64,000 bases of DNA from Lentihominibacter butyricus (GCF_025567305.1 NZ_JAOQJP010000009.1:71013-135012), one strand, 5' to 3'; counted from the stretch's first letter, positions 40,572-49,903 are shown. A program made the numbers and translations. The notes: generated by a model not told the origin, from the sequence alone.

Positions 40572-41945
40572 ATGGAGTATGGAATTTTATGTGTGCTTCC
40601 GGTAATAACGATACTGGTTATCGCTGTTACTACGAAGCGTACGCTGTTTGCCATGACATGCGGGCTGGCAATGGCGGCAATGATCCTGGGGAAAGGCCCG
40701 AAAGGCTTTGCAGGTTCATTCTTCGACAACATTTATGCCGCATTCAGCAATGAATCGCTTCAGTGGCTGCTCATCGTTATCGCATTGTTCGGCATACTGA
40801 TAATGTTGTATGAGAAGACAGGTGCAGTAACAGATTTCGGATACTGGGCGGGAAAATTTATCAAGACCAGGAAGACGGCTCTGTTCGGAACCTTTATCCT
40901 GGGTGTTGTGATATTCATTGATGACTATCTCAACAACCTGGCTGTAGGTACGACGATGAAAGGGATAACGGACAAGCTGGGTATACCAAGACAGCAGCTG
41001 GCATATGTAGTGAATACGGTGGCAGCTCCTGTGTGTCTGCTGATACCGCTCTCATCATGGGCTGTATATTTCGCAGCACTGATGGGAGATCAGGGTGTCG
41101 AGATCAACGGTTCTTCGATGGCTGCATATATCCATGGTCTGCCGCTGGCATTTTATGCGTGGTTCGCAGTCATCATATGTATCCTCCAGATCCTGGGTGT
41201 TATACCTAAGATCGGACCTATGAAGAAGGCATATGAAAGGTACGAGACGCTGGGAGATGTATTCCCTGAGGGAACTGATCCCGAGCTTGTTGAAAGTGCA
41301 AAGAATGAAAGCAGCGATCCGGAAGAAAACAGGAAAGCTCATCCGTGGAATTTCCTCATACCGCTGATCGTCATGATCATAGTGGCACTGCTGGCTGACG
41401 TTCTTATGGGATCAGCCGCAGGAGTTGCAGTAGCGTTCATACTTTATCTGATAGAGAAGAAAATGAGCTTCAAGGATCTGCTGACTGCATGCTTTGACGG
41501 TGTTATGTCGATGGGATTCGTGTTTGTTCTGTCAGTACTTGCTTTTTCGGTGCAGAATGCAAATATAGATCTTGGACTGGCAGATTATGTAATATCCATA
41601 ACTGAACCTGTCATGAAAGGCGGGTTCCTGCCGGCAGTCGTATTCATCGTATGCGGTATATATGCTTATGCTACAGGATGCTTCTGGGATCTGGCTGCGA
41701 TCATAATACCTATCGTTATACCTCTTGCAAATGCAATGGGTGTAGACCCGATCGTTACATCAGCTGCAGTATTCTCAGGCGCTGCATTCGGAAGCAATAC
41801 ATGCCTTTACGGCGACGGCGTCATCATGTGTGCACAGGGCTGTCAGATCAAGAGCCTCGACCTCATGACAACGACTCTGCCATATGCTTGTATGGCCGGA
41901 GTAGCGACTGTTATATGCTATCTGATAGTAGGATTCGCTATGTAA
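40572..41945 (+). CDS. NhaC-family Na+/H+ antiporter-like transporter
   Basis: 457 aa from ATG 40572 (AGAGGAG about 11 nt upstream). About 11-12 transmembrane segments. The family core is visible as FIDDYLNNLAVGTTMKGITD (charged, conserved in NhaC), and later YATGCFWDLAAIIIPIVIPL and GAAFGSNTCLYGDG. Members exchange Na+ for H+ or couple Na+ to organic substrates such as amino acids or malate/lactate. Co-transcription with the amidohydrolase upstream favours an organic substrate. Confidence 0.85.
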   Translation: MEYGILCVLPVITILVIAVTTKRTLFAMTCGLAMAAMILGKGPKGFAGSFFDNIYAAFSNESLQWLLIVIALFGILIMLYEKTGAVTDFGYWAGKFIKTRKTALFGTFILGVVIFIDDYLNNLAVGTTMKGITDKLGIPRQQLAYVVNTVAAPVCLLIPLSSWAVYFAALMGDQGVEINGSSMAAYIHGLPLAFYAWFAVIICILQILGVIPKIGPMKKAYERYETLGDVFPEGTDPELVESAKNESSDPEENRKAHPWNFLIPLIVMIIVALLADVLMGSAAGVAVAFILYLIEKKMSFKDLLTACFDGVMSMGFVFVLSVLAFSVQNANIDLGLADYVISITEPVMKGGFLPAVVFIVCGIYAYATGCFWDLAAIIIPIVIPLANAMGVDPIVTSAAVFSGAAFGSNTCLYGDGVIMCAQGCQIKSLDLMTTTLPYACMAGVATVICYLIVGFAM

Positions 41946-41958
41946 TATCATGAATAAA

Positions 41959-42013
41959 GATCCCGCTTGGCACATTGTGATATGCTACGGTGATGCTGCA
42001 GCGGGATTTTTTG
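41959..42013 (+). terminator. Terminator of the amidohydrolase-transporter unit
   Basis: ATCCCGCT (41960-41967) pairs with AGCGGGAT (42000-42007), then six Ts. Confidence 0.8.
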
Positions 42014-42185
42014 TGCGCGCAGTGCATATACAATGTAAAAGGTGCAGCGGTCTTTATCGATGACCGGTTGTGTGGTAAAATATCTGCATATACAAAACAG
42101 ACGGTACGCCGCAAATCGTGCAGGCTGCCTGACTGCCATGGATCATAATGGCATGTATACCAGGAATAAAAAGGATGGTACGAAA

Positions 42186-43019
42186 TTGAACGAGATAAGA
42201 CATTCCGTAAAGTGGGTGGGATTCTGGATAGGGATGGCAGCGATATGTTGCGGCATCATATGGGCGATGCTGGGAAGCAAAAGCGGCCTTGAGTTCGCGG
42301 CGGGATATCTGATAGAGCTCAGCCTGAGCGTAGACAATCTGTTCGTGTTCATGTCGATATTCCTGTCGTTCGGCATACGCGAAAAGGTGCAGCACAGAGT
42401 CCTGAACTGGGGTATCATCGGAGCGATAGTACTGCGTTTTCTGTTCATATTCTTCGGACTGAAAATAGTCAATTCATTTTCATGGATACTTTACATATTC
42501 GGGGCGATACTGATAATAAACGGCATAAAGATGATGATCGGAAAGGAAGAAGAAAAAGATCCTTCGGACAGCAGGATAATAAAAGGCGTAAGCAGAGTCC
42601 TGCCGATGACGGATCATTTCGAGGGCGACAGGTTCATGGTGAAAAAGAACGGACGCCATCTGTTCACTCCGCTGTTCGCAGTGCTGTGTCTGGTCGAGTG
42701 CTCAGACATAATATTCGCGATAGATTCGGTACCGGCAGTGTTCTCGGTATCGACAAATCTGCTGATAGTGTATTCATCCAACATATTCGCGATACTGGGA
42801 CTCAGACAGATGTACTTCGTGCTGGAGCATCTGCAGGAACGCTTTAGGTATGTAAAATACGGGGTCGGCATAATCCTGATGTTCACGGGAGTGAAGCTGG
42901 GTGCACTGATCTTCGATTTTAACATATCGACGACTGTATCGATCTGCGTGATCTTCTTTGTGATAGTGTTCAGCGTGATAATGTCCGTGATCATATCAGG
43001 AAAAGACGGGAAGAGATAG
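42186..43019 (+). CDS. TerC family integral membrane protein
   Basis: 277 aa if the TTG at 42186 is used (AAGGATGG 7 nt upstream); ATGs at 42138 and 42153 have no ribosome binding site. About seven to eight helices. TerC signatures are ELSLSVDNLFVFMSIFLSFG (near residue 45-64, with the metal-related Asp) and LCLVECSDIIFAIDSVPAVF (near 165-185). TerC/Alx proteins are linked to manganese export and metalation of exoenzymes, and to tellurite resistance. The C-terminus is short and basic. Confidence 0.88.
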   Translation: MNEIRHSVKWVGFWIGMAAICCGIIWAMLGSKSGLEFAAGYLIELSLSVDNLFVFMSIFLSFGIREKVQHRVLNWGIIGAIVLRFLFIFFGLKIVNSFSWILYIFGAILIINGIKMMIGKEEEKDPSDSRIIKGVSRVLPMTDHFEGDRFMVKKNGRHLFTPLFAVLCLVECSDIIFAIDSVPAVFSVSTNLLIVYSSNIFAILGLRQMYFVLEHLQERFRYVKYGVGIILMFTGVKLGALIFDFNISTTVSICVIFFVIVFSVIMSVIISGKDGKR

Positions 43020-43096
43020 ATCATATAGGCGGCAGGGACCGCAGCACTTATAAAGCTTATAAGCTGAAAAACAGGCATATCAAGCATAAAAAGCAC

Positions 43097-43122
43097 AAAA
43101 AAATCCTGCATCCTGCAGGATC
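43097..43122 (-). terminator. Terminator of the minus-strand phosphodiesterase gene
   Basis: Read on the minus strand: ATCCTGC, loop AGGAT, GCAGGAT, then seven Ts. A second inverted repeat (CAAAGGC/GCCTTTG) lies at 43129-43151 between it and the gene. Confidence 0.8.
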
Positions 43123-43167
43123 ATAAGCAAAGGCGCAGCTGCAGCCTTTGCGTGGATATATGAATGA

Positions 43168-43716
43168 TCAGAAACGGTCGCAGTAGTTCATCAGATTTCT
43201 CAGAAAACCTGACTGCGGCGGTTTTTTATTTCCCATGATGGTTGAATAATACACGATGGAAGCGTCAAAACTGTCTGCAGACGTCCTGATGATGGCGTAC
43301 GAACCGTCGCTGCCGTCTCTCGGCTGTGTGAGACTGCCGGGATTGATGAAGCGTATGCCGTTGCTCTCATCGGTCATCGCTTTGTGAGTGTGCCCGAAAA
43401 CCACGGCTCTGCAGTCGTTTTCCATAGCCTTGTACATGAGCCCGTTGAGCTGGTAGTTGACGTTTTCCATGTGGCCGTGCGTGAGCAGGATATTGCCGCA
43501 TTCCACAGGGATCACCCTGAAGTCGGAACTGCTGTAACCGCCGTCGCAGTTGCCTTTCACGCCTATTACAGGAACGCCGAGCTCAGCCTGCAGCTTTTCC
43601 GCATCCGCGATGAAGTCGCCTGCGTGCAGGATCATATCTATATCCGTCAGCTTAGGCCATATATCGCGTACTTTATTGAGTTTTCCGTGCGTATCGCTGA
43701 TTGCTAAAATTTTCAT
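43168..43716 (-). CDS. YfcE/MJ0936-type metallophosphoesterase
   Basis: 182 aa; ATG at 43716 gives the normal N-terminus MKILAISDTHGK. All calcineurin-like metal motifs are in order: SDTHG, LHAGD, VKGNCD, LTHGH, FGHTHKA. The family hydrolyses phosphodiesters in vitro; the physiological substrate is not known. No strong ribosome binding site. Confidence 0.9.
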   Translation of the reverse strand: MKILAISDTHGKLNKVRDIWPKLTDIDMILHAGDFIADAEKLQAELGVPVIGVKGNCDGGYSSSDFRVIPVECGNILLTHGHMENVNYQLNGLMYKAMENDCRAVVFGHTHKAMTDESNGIRFINPGSLTQPRDGSDGSYAIIRTSADSFDASIVYYSTIMGNKKPPQSGFLRNLMNYCDRF

Positions 43717-43808
43717 AAATAGAGTGTAACACAATTAAGTGTCATTGACTAGGCTGTAATTTTAAAGTAAAATGAAAAAAGAAAAAACAAGAAAGAAACG
43801 GTAAGATC

Positions 43809-44237
43809 ATGTCAGAAAACAAGAATACTATAATAACAGACGGCCAGGATCTGGCAGAAAGAGCAGAAGAACTCAAAAAGTCAGGAGTGACAGACGTCAC
43901 GGTCGTAGTGAATACTTTCAACTATACCAGATACAAGCAGTCGAACGACGGAAAGTCACTGGAACCTGTGATCGAAGGCATAAACAGCGCTGTCGGCAAA
44001 GGGCTGGGAATAAGGCTGAACGTCGGGATCAAAGAAGGATTCAATGATGATGAGATACTGGATTTCCTGCAGCTCACGTTCCAGCACAAATATGATATAG
44101 TTTTCCTTCCGACTATAAGCTATGATCTGATAAAGAGCAAGATGCCGGCTCTCAAGAAAATCGACAAAGATTTCGGTGACGTGGAAATGTACAAGTACCC
44201 GAGTGCGGTCGGCCGTATCGGATTTTTGAAGGAGTAG
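43809..44237 (+). CDS. MoaA-like radical SAM barrel fragment without Fe-S cysteines
   Basis: 142 aa, ATG after a weak AAACGGTAAG. The whole protein aligns by eye to residues about 95-200 of MoaA (GTP 3',8-cyclase): IITDGQDLAERAEELKKSGV matches the MoaA TNG-xx-L...L...GL block; VVVNTFNYTRYKQ matches VSLDTLDPEKY; IEGINSAVGKGL and NVGIKEGFNDDEILDF match the GI-A-AGL and NDDEI motifs. The N-terminal CxxxCxxC cluster and the C-terminal cluster are both absent, so it cannot be a radical SAM enzyme. It has its own start and is followed 10 nt later by a degenerate Fic gene. Confidence 0.68.
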   Translation: MSENKNTIITDGQDLAERAEELKKSGVTDVTVVVNTFNYTRYKQSNDGKSLEPVIEGINSAVGKGLGIRLNVGIKEGFNDDEILDFLQLTFQHKYDIVFLPTISYDLIKSKMPALKKIDKDFGDVEMYKYPSAVGRIGFLKE

Positions 44238-44247
44238 GAGCAGGCGT

Positions 44248-44991
44248 ATGCATGAAAAGCTCAACAGCATGAGACGTGAACTGACGGAGATACTGAGAAG
44301 CGACAGGCTGCTCAAGTCCGCTGTCAGGGAAGTCAATAAAATGGATATGATAAAGGGCTCGCTGATAATCAGGAATTCCAGGCATGACAAGATCGCGATA
44401 GATGAGATACTCAAAGGAGAGCTGCAGCGTGACGTTCCGGTCGGGGATTATCTCTTCATCGAGAATTTCGGCAAAGTCATCAACGTTGCGTTCAACTGCC
44501 TTGAAATGGGCAACTACATAGACAAGTATTTTCTTATCAGCGCGTACAGGATACTGACTGAGGACGACAAGGGATATTTCAGGAAGACGAATCCGGTCGT
44601 TTATGCGTTCAACCATGTACCGGTGCACTGCCTCGATATCGAGGAGAAGCTCGATGCTGCGCTGCGCCGCGTGTACAGCCATGAAGCGGGGAACAATATC
44701 ATACTCAAGGCGATGTACGTGCACAACAAGCTGATAGAGATATATCCGTTCAAGGAGTACAGCGGAGAGCTCGCGATATTCGCGATGAACTACTATCTGA
44801 TGGAGAACGGGCTCGCGCCGGTGAATATGCCGATAGACCGCGACGACTATTTTTCGATCGTCGGTGAGTGTCTGAAAGGTCACAGGCAGGAGGAATTCTA
44901 CAATTTCCTGTGCAGAGCCGTTTACGACAAGATGCAGGGCACGATAGACGCCTGCAGAGAATATCTCAAAAATCAGCAGCAGGCTGACTGA
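44248..44991 (+). CDS. Fic-fold protein with degenerate active site
   Basis: 247 aa, ATG after AGGAGCAGG. Fic-fold features: FRKTNPVVYAFNHVPVHCLD, then AMYVHNKLIEIYPFKEYSGE followed by LAIFAMNYYLMENGLAPVNM. This aligns with the Fic block around HPFxDGNGR, but His is Tyr, and DGNGR reads EYSGE, so the catalytic His, Asn and Arg are lost. AMP transfer therefore looks impossible; a binding or scaffold role is more likely. It is paired with the MoaA-like fragment 10 nt upstream and closed by a terminator, so the two form a unit. Confidence 0.7.
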   Translation: MHEKLNSMRRELTEILRSDRLLKSAVREVNKMDMIKGSLIIRNSRHDKIAIDEILKGELQRDVPVGDYLFIENFGKVINVAFNCLEMGNYIDKYFLISAYRILTEDDKGYFRKTNPVVYAFNHVPVHCLDIEEKLDAALRRVYSHEAGNNIILKAMYVHNKLIEIYPFKEYSGELAIFAMNYYLMENGLAPVNMPIDRDDYFSIVGECLKGHRQEEFYNFLCRAVYDKMQGTIDACREYLKNQQQAD

Positions 44992-45007
44992 ATATATGAA
45001 TATTTAA

Positions 45008-45050
45008 GACCTTTTACCAGAAAAATAAGACTGGTAAAAGGTTTTTTTTA
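45008..45050 (+). terminator. Terminator of the MoaA-like/Fic-like pair
   Basis: ACCTTTTACCAG (45009-45020) pairs perfectly with CTGGTAAAAGGT (45031-45042), followed by Ts. Confidence 0.92.
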
Positions 45051-45083
45051 TAAAATCCAAAAAAGAAAAGCAATAAAAAACAG

Positions 45084-45112
45084 TTGAAAATATTGTTTTT
45101 GGGGTATATAAT
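45084..45112 (+). promoter_or_regulatory. V-ATPase operon promoter
   Basis: TTGAAA at 45084-45089, 17-bp spacer, TATAAT at 45107-45112. The first gene begins 64 nt downstream. Confidence 0.72.
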
Positions 45113-45176
45113 GCAGTAATCTAGCTAAAGATTTTGAATTTTCGAAACTATTTACTGCAAAGGGGGTGCGAAATCT

Positions 45177-45503
45177 ATGCTTGATGCAGAAATAACTCGA
45201 ATAAGAGAGTGTGAGAGCAAAGCCGACGAACTTCAGCGAAAAGCTAAAAATGAATCAAAAAGGATCCTGGATGATGCAAGAATGGAGGCAGAACGGATCA
45301 TTAAGGATGCTGAAGACAATGCGAGAAAAATACATGATCGTCTTGTCGATGAAGGACGGATAGAAGCTTCTGCCGCCTATGATTCGTATATGGATTCGAT
45401 ACGGCAGGAATGCGTTGCACTGGCAGATCAGGCAAAGCAGAGCGAAGATGAGGCAATTGAAATGATTGCAGAAAGGATAGTGGGAAGAAGTGTCGATCAT
45501 TGA
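45177..45503 (+). CDS. V-type ATPase peripheral-stalk subunit G/H (NtpF-like)
   Basis: 108 aa, ATG after AAAGGGGGTG. It is almost entirely a charged right-handed-coiled-coil-like helix (ECESKADELQRKAKNESKRI), as expected for the G/H stalk subunit that pairs with subunit E. It overlaps the next gene by 14 nt and is first in the V-ATPase operon. Confidence 0.85.
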   Translation: MLDAEITRIRECESKADELQRKAKNESKRILDDARMEAERIIKDAEDNARKIHDRLVDEGRIEASAAYDSYMDSIRQECVALADQAKQSEDEAIEMIAERIVGRSVDH

Positions 45504-47484
45504 TATGAAAAGAATAGCAGTGATAGGTCTCGACACTGTAAAGGAGGATCTCATATCTGATCTTATGGAAATCGGTGTTGTTGAAGTAACAGATACCGGT
45601 AATAGCATTTCGGAAAATGAAAGTGCGGATCATGCCTTGATAAAAGACGGCGCCGAGGAAAGAGTAAGCACACTCGATCTGCATATCAGCCGTGTTTCAC
45701 AGGCTCTTGAAGTGATCGAAAGATACAGTGATGTGAAAAGCCCTTTGTTTTTCACAAGGCGGGTACTTAAAAAGGGTGAATTTGCAGAAATCATACAAAA
45801 TCGCGCAGAAATAAGCCGGGATGTGAATACAGTGATGAAACTGCAAGATCGCCTGAACAGTTTCAGAGACGTGATCAACAAGCGCAATACTGAGCTTGCG
45901 GCTTTAGCTCCCTGGTCGGAATATGATGTGCCGATGGAAACAAGACAGACGGCATATACGGTCATAGAGCCGGGAACACTGCCTTCTGCGGCAGACATCG
46001 ATCTGCTGATACAGAAAATTTATGAGAAAACGAAAGCGGTCGAAGTAAAAGAGATCAGCAGAGACAGTGACATGATCTATATAGTTGTGATAACGGTAAA
46101 AAGCTGCAGGGAAGATGTTCTTGAGATCCTGAGACGGAACGGATATACACAGGCAGGTTTCGATGGATTCAAAGGAACGGTGGCGGAGAATACAGAGCGT
46201 ATCATGGCGGAGATATCGGAACATGAGAAAAAGATCACAGAAACGGAGCGCGAGATCGCAGCGTTTTACAGTAAGAAAAGCGGGATCGAATGTCTGCACG
46301 ATGAACTGGTGATAGAAAGAGACCATGAGAAAATAAAGGGGCGTCTCCTGAAAACAAGAAGAACTTTCAGTTTTGAAGGCTGGGTGCCGGTGAACTGTAT
46401 GGAGACAGTGGAAAAAGCCCTTGAGGAAAAAGAGTGCTGTTTTGTCAGCAGAGATCCGGAAGAGGGAGAAACGGTACCCGTGCTCATGCATAACAGCAGC
46501 ATGGCATACCCGTTTGAAGCGATCACAGAAATGTACTCCCTTCCGGATTACAGAGGTGTGGATCCCACAAAGTATTTTGCGTTGTTTTATGCGATGTTTT
46601 TCGGGATAATGCTTAGCGATGCGGGATACGGTATAGTCATGGCGGTTGCCTGCTTCATCATATTAAAGAAATTCTCACTTGAAGGAATGACATATAAGAT
46701 GATAAAGATGTTCTTTCTATGTGGATTGTCTACTGTATTCTGGGGTGCGCTTTTCGGAGGATGGTTCGGAGACTTTTTCCAGGTGGCGGCAAAAGTCATC
46801 TTCAATAAGGAGATCACGATAGAGCCGATCTGGTTCAACCCTATAGAAGATCCGACGAGGATGCTGATATGGTCTCTTGTATTTGGTGTGATACACCTGT
46901 TCCTGGGAATGGGTATACATGCAGCGATGCTGATAAAGAGAGGCCGCTGGAAAGATGCAGTGTTCGATGTCTTCTCGTGGTATATGGTGATACTGGGTGG
47001 TGTGATGTGGCTGGCAGGCGGCAGCATAAGCGCAGCTCTGGTGAAACCGGGCATGTACATCACTCTCGCAGGAGCAACGATACTGATTCTGACGGGAGGA
47101 AGAAACAAGAAAGGCATCGGAAAGATAACAGGAGGTCTCAGTTCGCTGTACAGTATCACGAGTTATGTTTCCGACATACTGTCATATTCCAGACTTCTGG
47201 CACTGGGCCTTGCCACCGGTGTTATAGCGAGTGTTGTAAATACTATGGGATCGCTTGCCGGAGGCGGGATTTGGGGGACGATAGTGCTGCTGATAGTATT
47301 TGTGGCAGGACATTCATTCAATATGGCAATAAATGCGCTGGGCGCATTTGTTCATTCGAGCAGGCTACAGTATATTGAGTTTTTTGGAAAGTTTTACGAG
47401 GATGGCGGTGAGGAGTTTGAGCCGCTGAAAAAAAATACAAAATATGTTCGGCTGATGAACGATACAGATGGAGGTAGAAAATGA
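45490..47484 (+). CDS. ntpI: V-type ATP synthase subunit I (a-subunit)
   Basis: 664 aa. GTG 45490 is preferred (AAGGATAG 9-10 nt upstream; matches the usual MxIVxMKK start), with ATG 45505 as the alternative. The cytoplasmic half (1-330) contains coiled coils; the C-terminal half has seven to eight helices, including the essential Arg region in SYSRLLALGLATGVIA and HSFNMAINALGAFVHSSRLQ. It forms the ion half-channels with the K ring. Confidence 0.93.
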   Translation: MSIIDMKRIAVIGLDTVKEDLISDLMEIGVVEVTDTGNSISENESADHALIKDGAEERVSTLDLHISRVSQALEVIERYSDVKSPLFFTRRVLKKGEFAEIIQNRAEISRDVNTVMKLQDRLNSFRDVINKRNTELAALAPWSEYDVPMETRQTAYTVIEPGTLPSAADIDLLIQKIYEKTKAVEVKEISRDSDMIYIVVITVKSCREDVLEILRRNGYTQAGFDGFKGTVAENTERIMAEISEHEKKITETEREIAAFYSKKSGIECLHDELVIERDHEKIKGRLLKTRRTFSFEGWVPVNCMETVEKALEEKECCFVSRDPEEGETVPVLMHNSSMAYPFEAITEMYSLPDYRGVDPTKYFALFYAMFFGIMLSDAGYGIVMAVACFIILKKFSLEGMTYKMIKMFFLCGLSTVFWGALFGGWFGDFFQVAAKVIFNKEITIEPIWFNPIEDPTRMLIWSLVFGVIHLFLGMGIHAAMLIKRGRWKDAVFDVFSWYMVILGGVMWLAGGSISAALVKPGMYITLAGATILILTGGRNKKGIGKITGGLSSLYSITSYVSDILSYSRLLALGLATGVIASVVNTMGSLAGGGIWGTIVLLIVFVAGHSFNMAINALGAFVHSSRLQYIEFFGKFYEDGGEEFEPLKKNTKYVRLMNDTDGGRK

Positions 47485-47951
47485 TTACTGGAAATGTATT
47501 TGCACTGATCGGTGCAGCGATAGCAGCTCTCGCAGGTATAGGAAGTGCTATGGGCGTAGGTATTGCAGGGCAGGCTGCGGCAGGTGTGCTGGCAGAAGAC
47601 CCTAAAAAATTCGGAAAAACGCTTATTCTGCAGGCTTTGCCGGGTACTCAGGGTATTTACGGTCTCCTTATGGCATTTCTTATTTTCATAAGGATAGGGC
47701 TGCTGGGAGGCAGTATGATGGAACTCAGTGTATCACAGGGGCTTTATATACTTGCTTCAGGGATACCGATCGGAGCTGTAGGCATCTGGTCAGGTATTGC
47801 ACAGGGAAAGACTGCGGCATCAGGTATAATGCTTCTTGGAAAGAGATCAGATCAGATGGCAAAAGGTATCATATATGCTGCAATGGTAGAGACGTATGCT
47901 ATTTTCGCTCTCCTCATATCGATACTCATGCTGTTCAATCTTGGTATATAA
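47481..47951 (+). CDS. ntpK: V-type ATP synthase subunit K (rotor ring, Na+-type residues)
   Basis: 156 aa, four helices in two hairpins, as in E. hirae NtpK. The carboxylate is Glu137 (AAMVETYAIF). The Na+ ligands known for NtpK are visible: Thr56 and Gln57 in LPGTQGIYG and Gln108 in SGIAQGKTAASG. The first hairpin lacks the Glu, giving one ion site per 16-kDa subunit. Overlaps subunit I by 4 nt. Na+ coupling is inferred from these residues. Confidence 0.94.
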   Translation: MITGNVFALIGAAIAALAGIGSAMGVGIAGQAAAGVLAEDPKKFGKTLILQALPGTQGIYGLLMAFLIFIRIGLLGGSMMELSVSQGLYILASGIPIGAVGIWSGIAQGKTAASGIMLLGKRSDQMAKGIIYAAMVETYAIFALLISILMLFNLGI

Positions 47952-47982
47952 CTCGGCATTTAACAGATAAGGGTGTGACAAA

Positions 47983-48564
47983 ATGGGTATAGATAACATT
48001 ACATCGAAGATAATATGCGAAGCCGGACAGAAAGCAGATGATATCCTGACTAATGCACGGGTGGCCGGTGATGCGATCATAGCCGAAGCTGAGAACAAAG
48101 CTGACAGAATGCTGGAAACGGCAGAAAAAAACGGTCGTATCGAAAAAGAAAAGCTGATCGTCAGAAAAAAGAGTGTTGCATATATAGACGGCAGAAAGAT
48201 GCTGCTCGAAAAAAAGCAGGAAATCATAAAATCGTGTTTTGACAGAGCAGTGGACAAGATAGTTTCGATGGAAAAGGAAGACTATATATCTTTTATTGCA
48301 GGTCTTGTTGAACAGACAGGCGAGACAGAAGGAAGTCTGATCCTGAATGATGCAGACAGAGAGAAAATAGGCCGGGACCTTATCAGACATCTGAATGAAT
48401 ATATAGACGGCGGGAACTTCGTGATGCACGACAAAACGAAAGCCATGCGGGGAGGTTTCATACTGGTCAAAGGTCCGGTGTCCATAAACTGTACGATAGA
48501 AAACCTGGTGGATGAGGCCAGGGAAGAGCTGACAGGGAAAGCAGCCGAGCAGCTGTTCAGATAA
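47983..48564 (+). CDS. ntpE: V-type ATP synthase subunit E
   Basis: 193 aa peripheral-stalk subunit: an N-terminal coiled coil (1-105, with ADRMLETAEKNGRIEKEKLI) and a globular C-terminal part ending in INCTIENLVDEAREELTGKA, the typical subunit E tail. It lies between K and C as in other clostridial operons. Confidence 0.9.
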   Translation: MGIDNITSKIICEAGQKADDILTNARVAGDAIIAEAENKADRMLETAEKNGRIEKEKLIVRKKSVAYIDGRKMLLEKKQEIIKSCFDRAVDKIVSMEKEDYISFIAGLVEQTGETEGSLILNDADREKIGRDLIRHLNEYIDGGNFVMHDKTKAMRGGFILVKGPVSINCTIENLVDEAREELTGKAAEQLFR

Positions 48565-48576
48565 GGAGAGATTTAT

Positions 48577-49584
48577 ATGGCAGTGAGAAATTATGATGAA
48601 TATGTATTTGCAGATGCATATATAACAAGCTTTGCAAAAAATCTCATGTCATGGAATGATATGATCAGGCTTGCTTCGTGCAAAAACCTGCAGAGTGCTG
48701 AAACTGTACTGCAGGAATTCGGATACAGAGAGTCCGAAGAACTTTCCGGCGGAGATATCGACGGCTTTATAAAGAGAGAACAGGAATCGCTTCATGACAT
48801 GATATACAGCACGGTCCCGTCGCATGAAGAACTTGCAGTGTATTTCCTCCCGTCGGACTATCACAATGTGAAGGTGTGTCTTAAATCAGAATTCCTGGAT
48901 ATGGAGCCGCCGGAATATATGCTGATGGCGACCGGGCTTGAAAGCAGCAGGAAAACAGCAGGTATGATAAAGGAGAGAAATTACGCATTCATGCCGCCTG
49001 AAATGAAACAGGCGGTTGCCGAAGCTGCAGATCTCTTCGGACGCGGCGGAGATCCCCAGGAGATAGATATCATAATGGACAAGGCATGTTTCAGTCAGAT
49101 CGCAGATGCAGCGGAAAAATCCGGAGATGATTTTCTCATCGGATTTGTCAGACTGCAGATAGATATAAACAATATCAAATCGTTTATGAGGCTCCGGCAG
49201 ATAGGCAAAGCATGGCCTTTTTTCCAGAAAGTATTCCTGGAGCATGGAAACATAAGCAGCAGACTGCTGGTCGCAGCTTATGAAGAGCCATATACGCAGA
49301 TAGCGGAAAAACTGGAACCTTATGGATTCAAAAATGTTATGGCAGAAGGCGGACGGAGCATTTCGGAGACGGGAGATTTCAGCATTTTTGAGAGATTGTG
49401 CGACAACTGCCTGATGGAATACTGCAGGAAAGCGAAATATGAGACTTTTGGCCCTGCTCCCATAGCAGGCTACCTGTATGGCAAAATGACGGAGTTAAGC
49501 AATCTGAGAGTGATATTGACAGGTATTTTTATTGGCTCCGGGCAGGAGCAGATAAATGAAAAGTTGAGGGATCCATATGTATAA
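48577..49584 (+). CDS. ntpC: V-type ATP synthase subunit C
   Basis: 335 aa, ATG after AAGGAGAG. AC39/V-ATPase C family: all helical with FLPSDYHNVKVCLKSEFLD, DINNIKSFMRLRQIGK and the C-terminal ETFGPAPIAGYLYGKMTEL that links to the next subunits. It connects the rotor ring to the central stalk. Overlaps subunit F by 8 nt. Confidence 0.92.
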   Translation: MAVRNYDEYVFADAYITSFAKNLMSWNDMIRLASCKNLQSAETVLQEFGYRESEELSGGDIDGFIKREQESLHDMIYSTVPSHEELAVYFLPSDYHNVKVCLKSEFLDMEPPEYMLMATGLESSRKTAGMIKERNYAFMPPEMKQAVAEAADLFGRGGDPQEIDIIMDKACFSQIADAAEKSGDDFLIGFVRLQIDINNIKSFMRLRQIGKAWPFFQKVFLEHGNISSRLLVAAYEEPYTQIAEKLEPYGFKNVMAEGGRSISETGDFSIFERLCDNCLMEYCRKAKYETFGPAPIAGYLYGKMTELSNLRVILTGIFIGSGQEQINEKLRDPYV

Positions 49585-49903
49585 GATAGGTGTTATAGGC
49601 GACAGGGAATCGGTGCTGGGCTTCAAAGCCATAGGTCTGGATGTGTTCCCGTGCAGCCGAAGCGAAGATGCCGAAAAAGTGCTTCACAGACTGGCAAAAG
49701 AAGGATATGCGATCATTTACATCACAGAAGTGCTGGCATCGGAAATGATAGAAGATATAGACAGATACAAGGAAGAAATGATACCGGCAGTGATCACGAT
49801 CCCCGGAAAAGAAGGGTCGACCGGAGAAGGTATGAGAAGTGTCAGCAAGGCTGTTGAACGTGCTGTCGGAGCGGATATACTGTTTGGAGGTGAAAACAGA
49901 TGA
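49577..49903 (+). CDS. ntpG: V-type ATP synthase subunit F
   Basis: 108 aa. Typical start MYKIGVIGDRESVLGFKAIG and end IPGKEG(ST)GEGMRSVSKAV. Central-stalk subunit that regulates coupling. Overlaps subunit A by 4 nt. Confidence 0.92.
   Translation: MYKIGVIGDRESVLGFKAIGLDVFPCSRSEDAEKVLHRLAKEGYAIIYITEVLASEMIEDIDRYKEEMIPAVITIPGKEGSTGEGMRSVSKAVERAVGADILFGGENR

Noticed and set aside
43809..44237. Functional MoaA (molybdenum cofactor synthesis)
   Set aside because: Only the middle third of MoaA is present and all Fe-S cysteines are absent; no other moa genes are nearby.
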